Assembly (NCBI GenBank): GCA_009786175.1 | Contig: WQTQ01000243.1 | Span: forward strand, 1 to 64,000 | Source: Bacillota bacterium | GTDB lineage: Bacteria; Bacillota_A; Clostridia; Lachnospirales; WQUN01 | Direction: 5' to 3' | Length of the DNA stretch: 64,000 nucleotides | Shown: positions 17,262-26,702 of the stretch, piece by piece | Position numbering within the stretch: the stretch's first letter is position 1 | How the letters are laid out: every line of letters starts with the position of its first letter | Notes under the pieces: model-generated | What the model saw: only the letters and a program-made list of their open reading frames with translations | Told to the model about the DNA's origin: nothing | Databases searched by the model: none | Made by a program: the position numbers and the translations under genes

Positions 17262-20200
17262 ATGAAATCCAAAAAAATTTTTAGAACAGCCATACTAACG
17301 ATAATCCTGTGTGTTATGGCAGCCACACCTCTTACGCAATTCGCGGCATATGGCAATGCTGCCTTGCCGCATGTTGTACAATCTACGGAAATGCGGGGGC
17401 TTTGGGTAACATCTGCCTATAATTTAGACTGGCCGTCCCGCAGAGACCTTACCCCGGCACAAATAAGGGCAGAAATTGACGACATTCTTACCCGGGCTGC
17501 AAACCAGGGCATTAACGCGGTATTTGTGCAAGTACGCCCTGCCGCGGACGCCCTTTACCGTTCCGATTATTTCCCGTGGTCACATTTATTAACGGGTACC
17601 CAGGGGCAGGCACCTGCCAATAACTTCGACCCGCTGGAGTACTGGGTTCAACAAGCCCATGCTTTGGGCATAGAGGTTCACGCATGGCTCAACCCATTCC
17701 GGGTTACATTTCCAAACCAAAATATAACAAACCCAAGATACCTTTCCGCCAACCACCCTGCAAGGCGCGACCCCAGCTTAGTTATCGCTTACAGGACAAG
17801 CCTGTTTTTTGACCCGGGCAACCCGGCGGCCAGGCAGCTAATTGTTAACGGCGCGGCACAACTCATGCGAGACTACAACCTTGACGGTATCCACTTAGAC
17901 GACTATTTTTATCCAAGCCGCAATTTCCCGGACCAAGCTACCTTTGCCCGCCACGGCGGAGACATGGACTTGCATGACTGGCGGCGAGAAAATATAAACA
18001 CCCTTATTCGCGATTTACAGCGGGTAACCCACGAAGCAAACCCGGATGCCAGCTTTGGTGTCAGTCCATTTGCAATATGGATGAACGCCAGCAATCACCC
18101 ATTTGGAAGCAATACCAGAGGCGGGATAGAATCCTATTACAACCAGTACGCGGATACCCGCCGCTGGGTGCTGGAAGGCTGGGTAGATTACATTGCCCCG
18201 CAAATTTATTGGGTAGAAGGCAATGCCGCCGCCTGTTATGAAATTGTTCTTAGCTGGTGGGAAGACCTTGTGCGCGGCACAGATGTTCGTCTGTACGTGG
18301 GGCTTGCCCCGTACAGAGAGGTAAACAGAGAAACAGAACAGCGGTTTGCCAACTGGAGACAAGGAGAAATTGTTCGGCAGTTAGAACGCAATGCCCGTTC
18401 AAGGGAAGTACGCGGCAGCATTTTCTTCCGCGAACGCTTTATGCGCAGCTCTGTAGGTGACGCGATTGGCGAGTTTTACAGGCGTAACTTACCCGGGCAG
18501 GTACCTACCCGTCGGCAAACGGCCGCGCCGCCGCTAACGCCACAGCCTCCGGCTAACCAACCGCAAATTCCCCCTCCGCCACCCCCACAGCAACGTCCCG
18601 CAAATGATATTCCGCGTATTCCCATACCCACACCGCCCATGCCCGCGCCTGCAAACCCGACAATGGACAGGTTACTGGTTGCACAGCCTTCCCGGGCAGA
18701 ATTTACCGTAACAGACGCAAGCGGTTTTTGGTTTTACGGCTCGGCTATACCGGGCGTACATGTTTATGTAAACGACCAACGGGTTACAGACCGTACAGCG
18801 GAAGGGTTTTTCAGTGTTTTTATGCCCCTGGAGCGTGGGCGGAACAACTTCACATTTGCCCAGCGCGGCCAAACATCCGTAACCCGTACAATTATTAACA
18901 ACGCACCTACCCCCGCAGCACCACCGGCGACAATGGCGGTGGGTATTCAAAACCCGTTTCCCGCCACAGACGAATGGGCGCGGACCGGCTCTACAGTAAC
19001 ATTACGGGCCACAGCCCCTGCAGGCGCGACAGTTACTGCAGAAATTGGCGGGCAAACAGTTACTCTAACCCAAACAAACGCAAATTTACGGGCAACCGCG
19101 TCCAATATTGTAGCGGCTCAGTTTACCGGTACTTTTACCCTAAACACCGCCGCCGCAGATGATGCCATCTTAGATATTGGCCGCCCGGTGTACACCATGA
19201 CATGGGACGGCCAGACACGTACGGTAACAGCCCCGGGGCACATCCGCCAACTAGGCAGGTCGGCCCCGTTTTTTGCAGAAGTCACATCTTCTTCTGCATG
19301 GGTATTCCCCAATGCGGCCACCACCGGCGGCTCCGGCTGGGCATTGCTGCGGGGCCAGACAGACCGTGTTACGGCAATTACAGGCAACTGGGTGCGCCTT
19401 GCCTCCGGCGGCTGGGTGGAAAGGGAACACGTGCGTACTTGGCAAGACAGTAATCTTGTTCCGGCTGCAGGCTTCCTTTCCAACGGACGGTACACCCCGG
19501 GCCGTTACTTTGACACCGTCACTTGGGAAGCCCCTTTCTCCCCTGCCGTACAGACGGAATTTGACGGCAACGAACTGATTGTCTCTTTGGGTGTGCAAGC
19601 AACCGCGCCGCCAATTTCCTACAATATCAATGACACATTATTTTCGGAAATCCGCATAGGCACTCACAACGGTGCGCCCGCATACTTCATGACTCTGCGG
19701 GAAGGTCAGCATCTTGAAGGTTTTTACACCACTTATACAGACGGAGAACTTCAACTTGTTCTGCGCCGCAGACGCCCCTTAACCCCGGGCAACAACCCGT
19801 TTGACGGCTTCACCTTTGTAATTGACGCGGGCCACGGCGGCACAGACCCGGGCGCGGTTGGCCCAATGGGCCCGGTAATGTCCGAGGCCGTAATTGTGCT
19901 TGCCCAAGCCAATCTTATTACCCGTGAGCTTGAAGCCCTTGGTGCCAACGTAGTAAGAATCCGCGACACAGACACCTTTTACACCCTGCAGCAGCGTGTA
20001 GACCTAAGCCGCGCCGCCAACCCGGACATGTTCCTGTCCCTCCACGTTAACGCCACTGCGGAAACTACAAACGCTACCAATATCCGAGGCTTTACCGTAT
20101 GGTTTAGGAACGAAAACAGCCGCCCTGCCGCCGCTTCTTTTATGGAAAGTATGTACAATGTCAACCCCTACACAAACCGCAACCGCGCCCCAAGCCAGGC

Positions 20201-20357
20201 AAACTTTTTTGTTTGCCGTCCCCAATGGTCGCCGTCCATTTTGCTGGAAGCCAGCTTTACCAACAATATTCACGACTTTTCCTGGCTGATTAACCCACGC
20301 AGGCAGGAAGAGTACGCCAGAGCGGTTGTGAATGCGCTGTTGGCGTATTATAGGTAG
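17262..20357 (+). CDS. Secreted GHL10 glycosidase-like / N-acetylmuramoyl-L-alanine amidase fusion
   Basis: A 1031-residue exported protein. After a signal peptide (about 1-31), residues about 40-385 form a GHL10/DUF187 barrel (EMRGLWVTSAYNLDWPSR, VQVRPAADALY, GIHLDDYFYP, VDYIAPQIYW). A Pro-rich linker (about 410-460) leads to beta-sandwich and SH3-like segments. The C-terminal ~175 residues are an Amidase_3 domain: VIDAGHGGTDPG with zinc-binding His858, SLHVNA, and the catalytic Glu in LLEASFTNN. It would cut the stem peptide from MurNAc in the wall; GHL10 proteins are linked to muropeptide-derived glycans. Either domain is usual alone; the fusion suggests a two-step wall hydrolase. Confidence 0.88.
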   Translation: MKSKKIFRTAILTIILCVMAATPLTQFAAYGNAALPHVVQSTEMRGLWVTSAYNLDWPSRRDLTPAQIRAEIDDILTRAANQGINAVFVQVRPAADALYRSDYFPWSHLLTGTQGQAPANNFDPLEYWVQQAHALGIEVHAWLNPFRVTFPNQNITNPRYLSANHPARRDPSLVIAYRTSLFFDPGNPAARQLIVNGAAQLMRDYNLDGIHLDDYFYPSRNFPDQATFARHGGDMDLHDWRRENINTLIRDLQRVTHEANPDASFGVSPFAIWMNASNHPFGSNTRGGIESYYNQYADTRRWVLEGWVDYIAPQIYWVEGNAAACYEIVLSWWEDLVRGTDVRLYVGLAPYREVNRETEQRFANWRQGEIVRQLERNARSREVRGSIFFRERFMRSSVGDAIGEFYRRNLPGQVPTRRQTAAPPLTPQPPANQPQIPPPPPPQQRPANDIPRIPIPTPPMPAPANPTMDRLLVAQPSRAEFTVTDASGFWFYGSAIPGVHVYVNDQRVTDRTAEGFFSVFMPLERGRNNFTFAQRGQTSVTRTIINNAPTPAAPPATMAVGIQNPFPATDEWARTGSTVTLRATAPAGATVTAEIGGQTVTLTQTNANLRATASNIVAAQFTGTFTLNTAAADDAILDIGRPVYTMTWDGQTRTVTAPGHIRQLGRSAPFFAEVTSSSAWVFPNAATTGGSGWALLRGQTDRVTAITGNWVRLASGGWVEREHVRTWQDSNLVPAAGFLSNGRYTPGRYFDTVTWEAPFSPAVQTEFDGNELIVSLGVQATAPPISYNINDTLFSEIRIGTHNGAPAYFMTLREGQHLEGFYTTYTDGELQLVLRRRRPLTPGNNPFDGFTFVIDAGHGGTDPGAVGPMGPVMSEAVIVLAQANLITRELEALGANVVRIRDTDTFYTLQQRVDLSRAANPDMFLSLHVNATAETTNATNIRGFTVWFRNENSRPAAASFMESMYNVNPYTNRNRAPSQANFFVCRPQWSPSILLEASFTNNIHDFSWLINPRRQEEYARAVVNALLAYYR

Positions 20358-20360
20358 GCA

Positions 20361-20402
20361 ACTTAAAGCCATCATGATTTTGTAATCGTGATGGCTTTAA
20401 GT
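20361..20402. terminator. Hairpin terminator
   Basis: 19-bp stem with one G-T pair (ACTTAAAGCCATCATGATT and its complement) right after the GHL10-amidase stop codon. Confidence 0.8.
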
Positions 20403-20464
20403 TATAGTGTTAAATTTATCATATACACAATTTTGACAAAATATACATTATTATTTGATAAAAT

Positions 20465-20493
20465 TTGACAACTAATAAATCGCATGCTACGAT
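20465..20493 (+). promoter_or_regulatory. Promoter for the membrane-protein cluster
   Basis: TTGACA (20465-20470), 17 bases, TACGAT (20488-20493), ahead of the broken membrane-protein gene at 20568. Confidence 0.55.
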
Positions 20494-20900
20494 ATAGTAA
20501 AACAGCACATTAAACGAAACCATTCGACAAGAACAATTTTTGCTTTATGTCTGAGGAAAGAGGTTTTATGAGAATTTTTGCGTTACAAATTTTCACACTG
20601 ATGCCCATTGTTCTGACAGTAAATATGTTAGCTTTTCTGGCGGCAAAAAGTACACTAAGCACAATGTTGCTGAAAATTGCCATTGCAGTATTGAGTATAG
20701 GAGTCATTTCATCTTATATTGAATCAGTTAATTCAAGTGGTATCGGCGCGAATTTTGTAATATTTATCTATTTTGCTCCTACGATATATATACTGAACTT
20801 TACATTGTTTGTAGCGGTATTCAATCATATTGTAGGTAATCTAAAAAGTAGATTGAAAATATTAACAGCTGTTTCTCTGATTGCATTTAGTATTTTTATT

Positions 20901-22029
20901 TAAAATCCTTACTTGCATAGTGGATACAACAATAGGCTCAAAAGTCTGGAATTGTGTTATAAAAATCTCTATATCGCAGTGTTTTCGGATTATTAAAAGC
21001 CGAAATTATCACCAATTCAACTTTTTCAAGCATTTCGTGAGGTGGGTTAGTGACAAGTGAAAACAGATTCAAGTAGCCTTGCAAATCGTCGCGATTAAAG
21101 CTGCTATGTGCGTTTAAAAACATCTTCATTATCGCATGGGCGCGGTTTACGGGATACAGGGGATTCTCTTTGTCCAACATTCCCTTTAATTCCTTTGACG
21201 CATAGCTAACACTGTTTAATGCCAGTTCTTTTACCAACTTTTTATGCGCAGCTTCTTTATCATGTATCAGCTTGGACTTTGGGGCAATGCGATTGCCGAA
21301 TGTTTCAAAAGTTTTCTTTTGAGATGGCTTTCCTGTTCCCTCTACCAAAAACAACGTATTAACCTTGTCTGTGGCAACCCCAATGCGGATTTGATTCTTT
21401 GATACGCCCCTTAATTTACTTCCGTCTTAATTACGTTCTACATCCTCAGAGCGGACACGATAATATGTTTCGTCCGGCCAAACAGTGCCACTCAAAACAA
21501 TGCCGTCCTGTATTCCTTCAAGAACAAGAAAGAGTTTTTGTAGCCAATATCTTGATGTTGTAAATGCGTTCTTGTTGTTCCAAGAATCCGCATTGATACT
21601 AACGTGACGGAAAAGGTTTAGGCAGTATTCAATCCATTCGCCTATGGATAGCCTGCATTCATCGAAAATCGTTCCTGTTGTCGGAACAAAAGTTTTTTTG
21701 CATACACACAAATATCTCTGTATTCCGCCTGCTGTAAAGCCACGTTTAACAATTTCGACATCCCCGCAGTAGGGGCATTTTGATGGTTGATATGAGCTAA
21801 TCATTTCCGCTTCGCCACTGTCTGACAGCTTGCGGTGGCGGTCATCATATCGCATTTTATACTGCTCCTTCAAAAATTTCTGTGTTGCTGTCAGTTCGTC
21901 AACATCATCCCACGGCGTTGCTCGGCGGGATTTTTGCCCCACAGATTTAGGCATCATATTTCACCTTGCTCGCTATTTTCTCCTGTCGATTATATTGATT
22001 TAATATCCACTATGCAAGTATGGATTTTA
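20901..22029. mobile_element. IS1595-like insertion sequence, 1129 bp
   Basis: Terminal inverted repeats of 26 bases with one mismatch mark both ends (20901-20926 and 22004-22029; inner core ACTTGCATAGTGGATA). Flanks read TTTTTATT on the left and TTTTTATA on the right, 7 of 8 matching, fitting the 8-bp duplication known for the IS1595 family. The only gene inside is a transposase on the minus strand with an internal stop. Confidence 0.85.
20938..21957 (-). pseudogene. IS1595-family transposase with in-frame stop codon
   Basis: One reading frame of 339 sense codons plus an internal TAA at 21427-21429 (codon 177). The N-terminal part has a zinc ribbon (CPYCGDVEIV, later CVCKKTF) followed by TTGTIFDECRLSIGEW, then WPDETYYRV where the first catalytic Asp region of the ISXO2-like DDE domain begins. 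The stop falls shortly after. The same frame then continues with LRGVSKNQIRIGVATDKVNTLFLVEGTGKPS, the rest of the DDE domain. Both halves being in the same frame points to a single nonsense change and a recently disabled element. Confidence 0.82.
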
Positions 22030-22364
22030 TTTTTATAATTCTCTTATGGAGCGCAATATACACAACTGGATGGAGAATATTTTTGGGTCTTTTAATACAA
22101 ACTGGCTTTATACTATGGTTTTCTGGATAACGGCTATTTTAGGAGCCTTAAGTGCATTAATCACTCACTGGATTATGCTCATACAAGCACTAAAATTTAC
22201 ACGAGGGCAGCTAACTAAAAAGATATGGATTATAATCGCATTTTTCCTTCCAATCGTGGATTCTGCGCTATATCTTCTTGTACAGTTTGCAAAAACACTT
22301 TATACCATTCCAAGTAAGTTAAGAAAGTGAAGAAACATTTTGTAGCTAAATAAACCGCGATAAA

Positions 22365-23024
22365 ATGCATAGGAAGGAGGATTTTATAGGGATTGAGGAA
22401 CTGCAAATTTTCACTTTAATGCCCATTGCTCTAATTGCAACTGTTGCGGTATTTTGGATTGGAAAGGGTACGACAAGCATAATTGCACTGTACTGTGCAG
22501 TATTTTTATTAGGCATAGGAGTCGCTTCGGCTTATGCTCTTACTATCAACACTTTTCGTTTTGGTAGCTTTGGAGGACTGGGGGTTATAGCTGTAGTACC
22601 CTTCTATTTGATGCCAAACATACTTATGCTGAATTTCACATTGTATGCTGTGATGTTCAACGACATTACAGAAGGACTGAAAGGCAAACTGAAAATGTGG
22701 ACGGTTGTTACGTTGACTTCATTTAGTATATACTTATATATGCTAAACATAGAGAGTAAAATCGTTAACTGGATGCGGTATTATTTTGCCTCTGAATCGG
22801 CTGTTACAATTGTTTTATGGATACCAAGTGTACTGTGGATTTTAAGCTCATTATTCACTCATTGGGCTATGTTCATACGCGCACTAAAACTCACACAAGA
22901 GCAACGCGCTAAAAAGACATGGGCCATAATTGCATTTTTCCTTCCAATAGCAGGATCTGCACTATATCTTATTGTGCATTTTGCTAAAGTGCTTAATACA
23001 ATCCCATGTAAACAGGTGAACTAA
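22365..23024 (+). CDS. Multi-pass membrane protein, paralogue 2, start codon doubtful
   Basis: A membrane protein of about 212-219 residues with six or seven hydrophobic helices; no known family recognised. It is clearly a paralogue of the broken gene before it and the gene after it (shared LMPIALI, ILMLNFTLY, IIAFFLPIAGSALYLIVHFAK). In both relatives an ATG follows the ribosome site; here the aligned codon at 22386-22388 is ATA after GGAGG. The listed start (ATG 22365) is upstream of that site and lacks one of its own, so initiation may be weak or shifted. Confidence 0.6.
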   Translation: MHRKEDFIGIEELQIFTLMPIALIATVAVFWIGKGTTSIIALYCAVFLLGIGVASAYALTINTFRFGSFGGLGVIAVVPFYLMPNILMLNFTLYAVMFNDITEGLKGKLKMWTVVTLTSFSIYLYMLNIESKIVNWMRYYFASESAVTIVLWIPSVLWILSSLFTHWAMFIRALKLTQEQRAKKTWAIIAFFLPIAGSALYLIVHFAKVLNTIPCKQVN

Positions 23025-23087
23025 GATGGATAATGATGTGGAACCATGTATTTTATGGTAACTAAATCATTATCTAGGGAGGATAAT

Positions 23088-23735
23088 ATGTTAGATTTAA
23101 TGGCGCAGTTTTTCCCGCTGATGCCCATTGCTTTAATAGTCATAATGGTAGTGTTTTTAGTAAGAAAAGGTAGAACCAGCACTATTCCATTATATATCGC
23201 AACATTGTTGCTGGGTATTGGGGCAATTTCGGCATATGCTTTTGTAATTGATGCTAGTCGCTCTGGCAGTATACTTTCGGGAGTAGGTGTTATTTTTGGA
23301 ATAATCGCCTATTTAATACCCTCTATACTTATGCTGAATTTCGCATTGTATACGGCAGTGTTCAGAAATATTACAAACAGCTTGGAAGACAAGCTTAAGA
23401 TATGGACAGCTATTTCATTGATTTCATTTGGCGTATATCTATGCGTACTTCTTTTAGATAACAGAATATATAATTGGATGGGACACTCTTTTGGTTTTGG
23501 GGTATTTGAACTGATTTATGGTATAATTTTTTATGTAGCCGCATCGTTATGGATTATAGGTATGGTAGTTATTATGTGGATTATGTTTATATACACACTG
23601 AAAATCACCAGACAGCGCACTGAAAAAATATGGAGTATAATCGCATTTTTCCTTCCAATAACAGGGTCTACACTATATCTTATTGTGCATTTTGCAAAAG
23701 TGCTTTATACAATCCCAAGTAAAATGAGGAGGTGA
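23088..23735 (+). CDS. Multi-pass membrane protein, paralogue 3
   Basis: A 215-residue membrane protein with six or seven predicted helices, the intact member of the three-gene family. Start at ATG 23088, preceded by GGGAGG. The C-terminal segment IIAFFLPITGSTLYLIVHFAKVLYTIP is almost the same in all copies and ends with basic residues on the likely cytoplasmic side. Not recognised by name. It lies 81 bases before the VWA-lipase gene, which it may serve, but this is only suggested by position. Confidence 0.75.
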   Translation: MLDLMAQFFPLMPIALIVIMVVFLVRKGRTSTIPLYIATLLLGIGAISAYAFVIDASRSGSILSGVGVIFGIIAYLIPSILMLNFALYTAVFRNITNSLEDKLKIWTAISLISFGVYLCVLLLDNRIYNWMGHSFGFGVFELIYGIIFYVAASLWIIGMVVIMWIMFIYTLKITRQRTEKIWSIIAFFLPITGSTLYLIVHFAKVLYTIPSKMRR

Positions 23736-23816
23736 AGTTGTATTTTCCAAGCAAACATGCAGTAAAGCAGTAAAAATACTAATGGACAGTAAAAATTACA
23801 GAGGAGGATTTTACTT

Positions 23817-26603
23817 ATGAGAAAATCTTTTAGCAAAAAAATTATCAGCTCTATCATTGTACTGGTTATGATGTTTTCGGTAATACCTGCAAATGTTATT
23901 GCTTATGATATTTTATTACATTCGGCAGATAATGCTGACCAAAATGACTATGCAGCCCAAGGCATTAGTTTTTCCATAATTCAGCCAGATACAGCATTTC
24001 AACCGATGTCTGTTGAACTTAATTTTACAGAATCTGAAACCACTAATACGGTTAGCATCCAAAATCAATCATCATCATTAACACGCTATACAATACTCGT
24101 ACTTGATGTATCCAGTGCCGTCCGTATTCTTGATACCGCTGGTAACATAATATTTATTGCCGACCCTGCGGTTGAATATGTAAAAGCAGCTGCTACAAGC
24201 TTTATTGAGCAAGTAGGATTTGCCAGGGGAACAAACTATGTAGCGATAGTTGTATATGCAGGTACCTCAGCTTCCGTTCTTTCGGACTTTACAACAGATA
24301 CGGACGTATTGCGTAATGCCATAGCAGAAATCACATTTTCCCCTTTAATTGGTCGTAGTATTGCCGCAGGCCTTAATTCTGCATATGCACTGCTGAACAA
24401 TATACAGAATCCGGATGCAATAAAAAACGTAATCTTATTTACTACCGGAATGACAGATTCAGGTGAGTACAATTTTGTTGGACGCTATAACTCAGACACA
24501 ATTGGCAGCAGGTGGAGAAACCAAATTACTGGAATCCCTATATTCGCATATGCTAACGTTGCTTATGAAGCAGCAAGAAATGTTGACAGGCTTGCTACAT
24601 TATATTCAATTGGTCTTTTCCAAAACATTGAAGGCATACCGGAAGAAGGACACGACATAGCACAGCTAGTTCGGTTAATTGCAAGAGACTTAGCTTCGTC
24701 GGATGAACACTTTTTTGAGGTAGAAGATCCAAATAATATAAGATTTGTTTTTGGCGAAATAGGAGATAAGATATTTGGAGATTCTATTCCTATAATTGTA
24801 ATCCCGGGTATTGCGGGGAGCAATTTGAGATGTGCTGTTACTGATGACACCCTCTGGCTTAGTGCATGGGATCTTCTTCCACTTGTAACCAGAATTCCAA
24901 GACTAGCTTTCAGTGCCTGGGGTGAATCTATAAACAATATATCGGTGGGACAAGTTTATGGTATTAGTGATCATCCAATAACAGGCTTAAATATCAATCA
25001 GTTACTTCCGTATGCAAATATAATGAGGGATTTGCGAGCTGCTTTCCCAGATAGGACAGTTCATTTTTTTGGATACGATTGGCGAATGTGTAACATTCAT
25101 ACCGCTAACTTGTTGTATCAATTTGTTAATCGCAGAAATTATGAAAGAATAGACATCGTAGCCCATAGCATGGGTGGCCTAGTTGCGGCGCAATTTATCG
25201 CTAATGGTAATGGCGATAGAATACACAATCTAGTTACGGTAGGAACACCATATCTAGGTTCTCCCAAAGTGCCATATATATTTTTGACAGGTAACTTAGC
25301 AAGAATCCTTCCTCCTCACACTGATGCCGCGATGAGAAGGGTTTCATCACATTTACCCGCAGTTTATCAATTGCTCCCTTTTCAGAAACCTCCTGAACAG
25401 TACCCCTATTTAGCAGTAAGAACCGGCGGAATATTTAATAGGCAACGGACATATATTTATGCATTTACACATGCATTTATGGAGAATCCGAATAATTTCA
25501 ACATGCTAAATGTAGACCATCAGTCTGTTCCTGTACAAATAAGACATAACTTTTTCCTAAGATCGTCTCAGTTTATGAATGGTTTGTTTTTAAGCGATGG
25601 CCGCCATGTAATCCAAACTGTAAATTACTATGTTATAACAGGAACCGGTAGTCCAACAATACGCACCACCGTCGTTAACACCTCGGGAAATCAGGTGGAA
25701 ACGCTTAGCTTTTCTGATGGTGACGGCACCGTACCTTATTGGAGTGCGTCTATCGGTGGCAGAGTAAACACTACATCTTTCCGCTATGCACATCTCGACT
25801 TAATATTTAGGGAAAACGTAATCAATCATGTTATAGGCGTTTTAAACCACAATGTACCACCGGGCGCAGGCGTTACACCATCTCACCCGGGTACTGTTGT
25901 TATACGCATTGCAAGCCCGGTTCAAACCACTATAAGGTTTGGCGATGAAGTACTCTCAAGTAAAGAAGCTTACTTTAACAGAGTTACCAGCTTTGGTTCT
26001 TTGCATTTTATCGGCCCGGACGGGAGTGTAGAACTCTTTGCCCTTGCTACGGATAAAATTTATGATGTACTTATTGCTGGGACAGGTTATGGAACCATGA
26101 CGTACAGCATTGCTTTCTACGACACAAATGGAGATTTTGTTGAGGAAAGAATATTTGTTGACGTTCCAATAACTTACGACACGATTATTACCACAAATAC
26201 AGGTCAATCTGTACAAACTACCTTAAATGTTGATACTAACGGTGATGGCGTATATGACTTTATCCTATTCCCCTGTGTACCATTAGAGCTTAACACCACC
26301 GAAGTAACAATAACGAACTCCATTCCATCACAGTGGAATGTAATCCCGGTAGGAGGTATTGCTACAGGTCCAATGACATTGACATCAAATGATGGTGACA
26401 TAACATATGGACTGGTAACAGACACGCGCTACACAATCATAATTGACGACGATGTAATCGTTGCTGCTGCCTGGACCGAATGGGGAGATTACATTAGTGT
26501 GTGGCTTCGCCATGGCGCAGTAATCACCGAAGCAAGAACAGTCACTGTAGATGTAACCCGTCAGGGCGCAACAGAAACAATAACTATACATTTGCACATA
26601 TAA
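23817..26603 (+). CDS. Secreted VWA-like / LCAT-type lipase fusion protein
   Basis: A 928-residue exported protein. Signal peptide 1-29. Residues about 70-300 resemble a von Willebrand A domain (ILVLDVSSAVR, AIVVYAG, NVILFTTGMTDSG), but the metal site is incomplete: DVSSA replaces DxSxS. From about 320 an alpha/beta-hydrolase begins (IPIIVIPGIAGSNLRC), with nucleophile Ser451 in AHSMGG, Asp636 in GDGTVPYWS and His659 in AHLDLI forming a lecithin:cholesterol acyltransferase-like triad. The last 240 residues are beta-rich. Likely a surface lipase or acyltransferase. AGAGGAGG precedes the ATG. Confidence 0.82.
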   Translation: MRKSFSKKIISSIIVLVMMFSVIPANVIAYDILLHSADNADQNDYAAQGISFSIIQPDTAFQPMSVELNFTESETTNTVSIQNQSSSLTRYTILVLDVSSAVRILDTAGNIIFIADPAVEYVKAAATSFIEQVGFARGTNYVAIVVYAGTSASVLSDFTTDTDVLRNAIAEITFSPLIGRSIAAGLNSAYALLNNIQNPDAIKNVILFTTGMTDSGEYNFVGRYNSDTIGSRWRNQITGIPIFAYANVAYEAARNVDRLATLYSIGLFQNIEGIPEEGHDIAQLVRLIARDLASSDEHFFEVEDPNNIRFVFGEIGDKIFGDSIPIIVIPGIAGSNLRCAVTDDTLWLSAWDLLPLVTRIPRLAFSAWGESINNISVGQVYGISDHPITGLNINQLLPYANIMRDLRAAFPDRTVHFFGYDWRMCNIHTANLLYQFVNRRNYERIDIVAHSMGGLVAAQFIANGNGDRIHNLVTVGTPYLGSPKVPYIFLTGNLARILPPHTDAAMRRVSSHLPAVYQLLPFQKPPEQYPYLAVRTGGIFNRQRTYIYAFTHAFMENPNNFNMLNVDHQSVPVQIRHNFFLRSSQFMNGLFLSDGRHVIQTVNYYVITGTGSPTIRTTVVNTSGNQVETLSFSDGDGTVPYWSASIGGRVNTTSFRYAHLDLIFRENVINHVIGVLNHNVPPGAGVTPSHPGTVVIRIASPVQTTIRFGDEVLSSKEAYFNRVTSFGSLHFIGPDGSVELFALATDKIYDVLIAGTGYGTMTYSIAFYDTNGDFVEERIFVDVPITYDTIITTNTGQSVQTTLNVDTNGDGVYDFILFPCVPLELNTTEVTITNSIPSQWNVIPVGGIATGPMTLTSNDGDITYGLVTDTRYTIIIDDDVIVAAAWTEWGDYISVWLRHGAVITEARTVTVDVTRQGATETITIHLHI

Positions 26604-26621
26604 ACAATTAATATTTAATGA

Positions 26622-26669
26622 AAGACAAAAGCCATTGCAATTTTCAACGGTTGCAATGGCTTTTGTCTT
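26622..26669. terminator. Hairpin terminator
   Basis: Perfect 19-bp stem (AAGACAAAAGCCATTGCAA, 26622-26640, with 26651-26669) and a 10-base loop, after the VWA-lipase gene. Confidence 0.85.
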
Positions 26670-26702
26670 ATAGTAATCTTAGTAAAAATTCTGGAGGCCA
26701 CC

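Larger units (their letters stand above)
20568..22330 (+). pseudogene. Multi-pass membrane protein interrupted by an IS element
   Basis: Two pieces of one gene. The 5' piece (20568-20903, about 111 residues) matches the first half of the paralogues at 22365 and 23088 (LQIFTLMPI, then ILNFTLF, ending FSIFI). The 3' piece (22038-22330) matches their second half (HNWM, IIAFFLPI, YTIPSK). The IS element 20901-22029 sits exactly between them, and its first bases supply the stop codon. Removing the element with one copy of the near-8-bp target duplication leaves the halves about one base out of frame, so a further small change has occurred. The intact protein would be about 215 residues with six or seven helices, function unknown. 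Confidence 0.8.
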
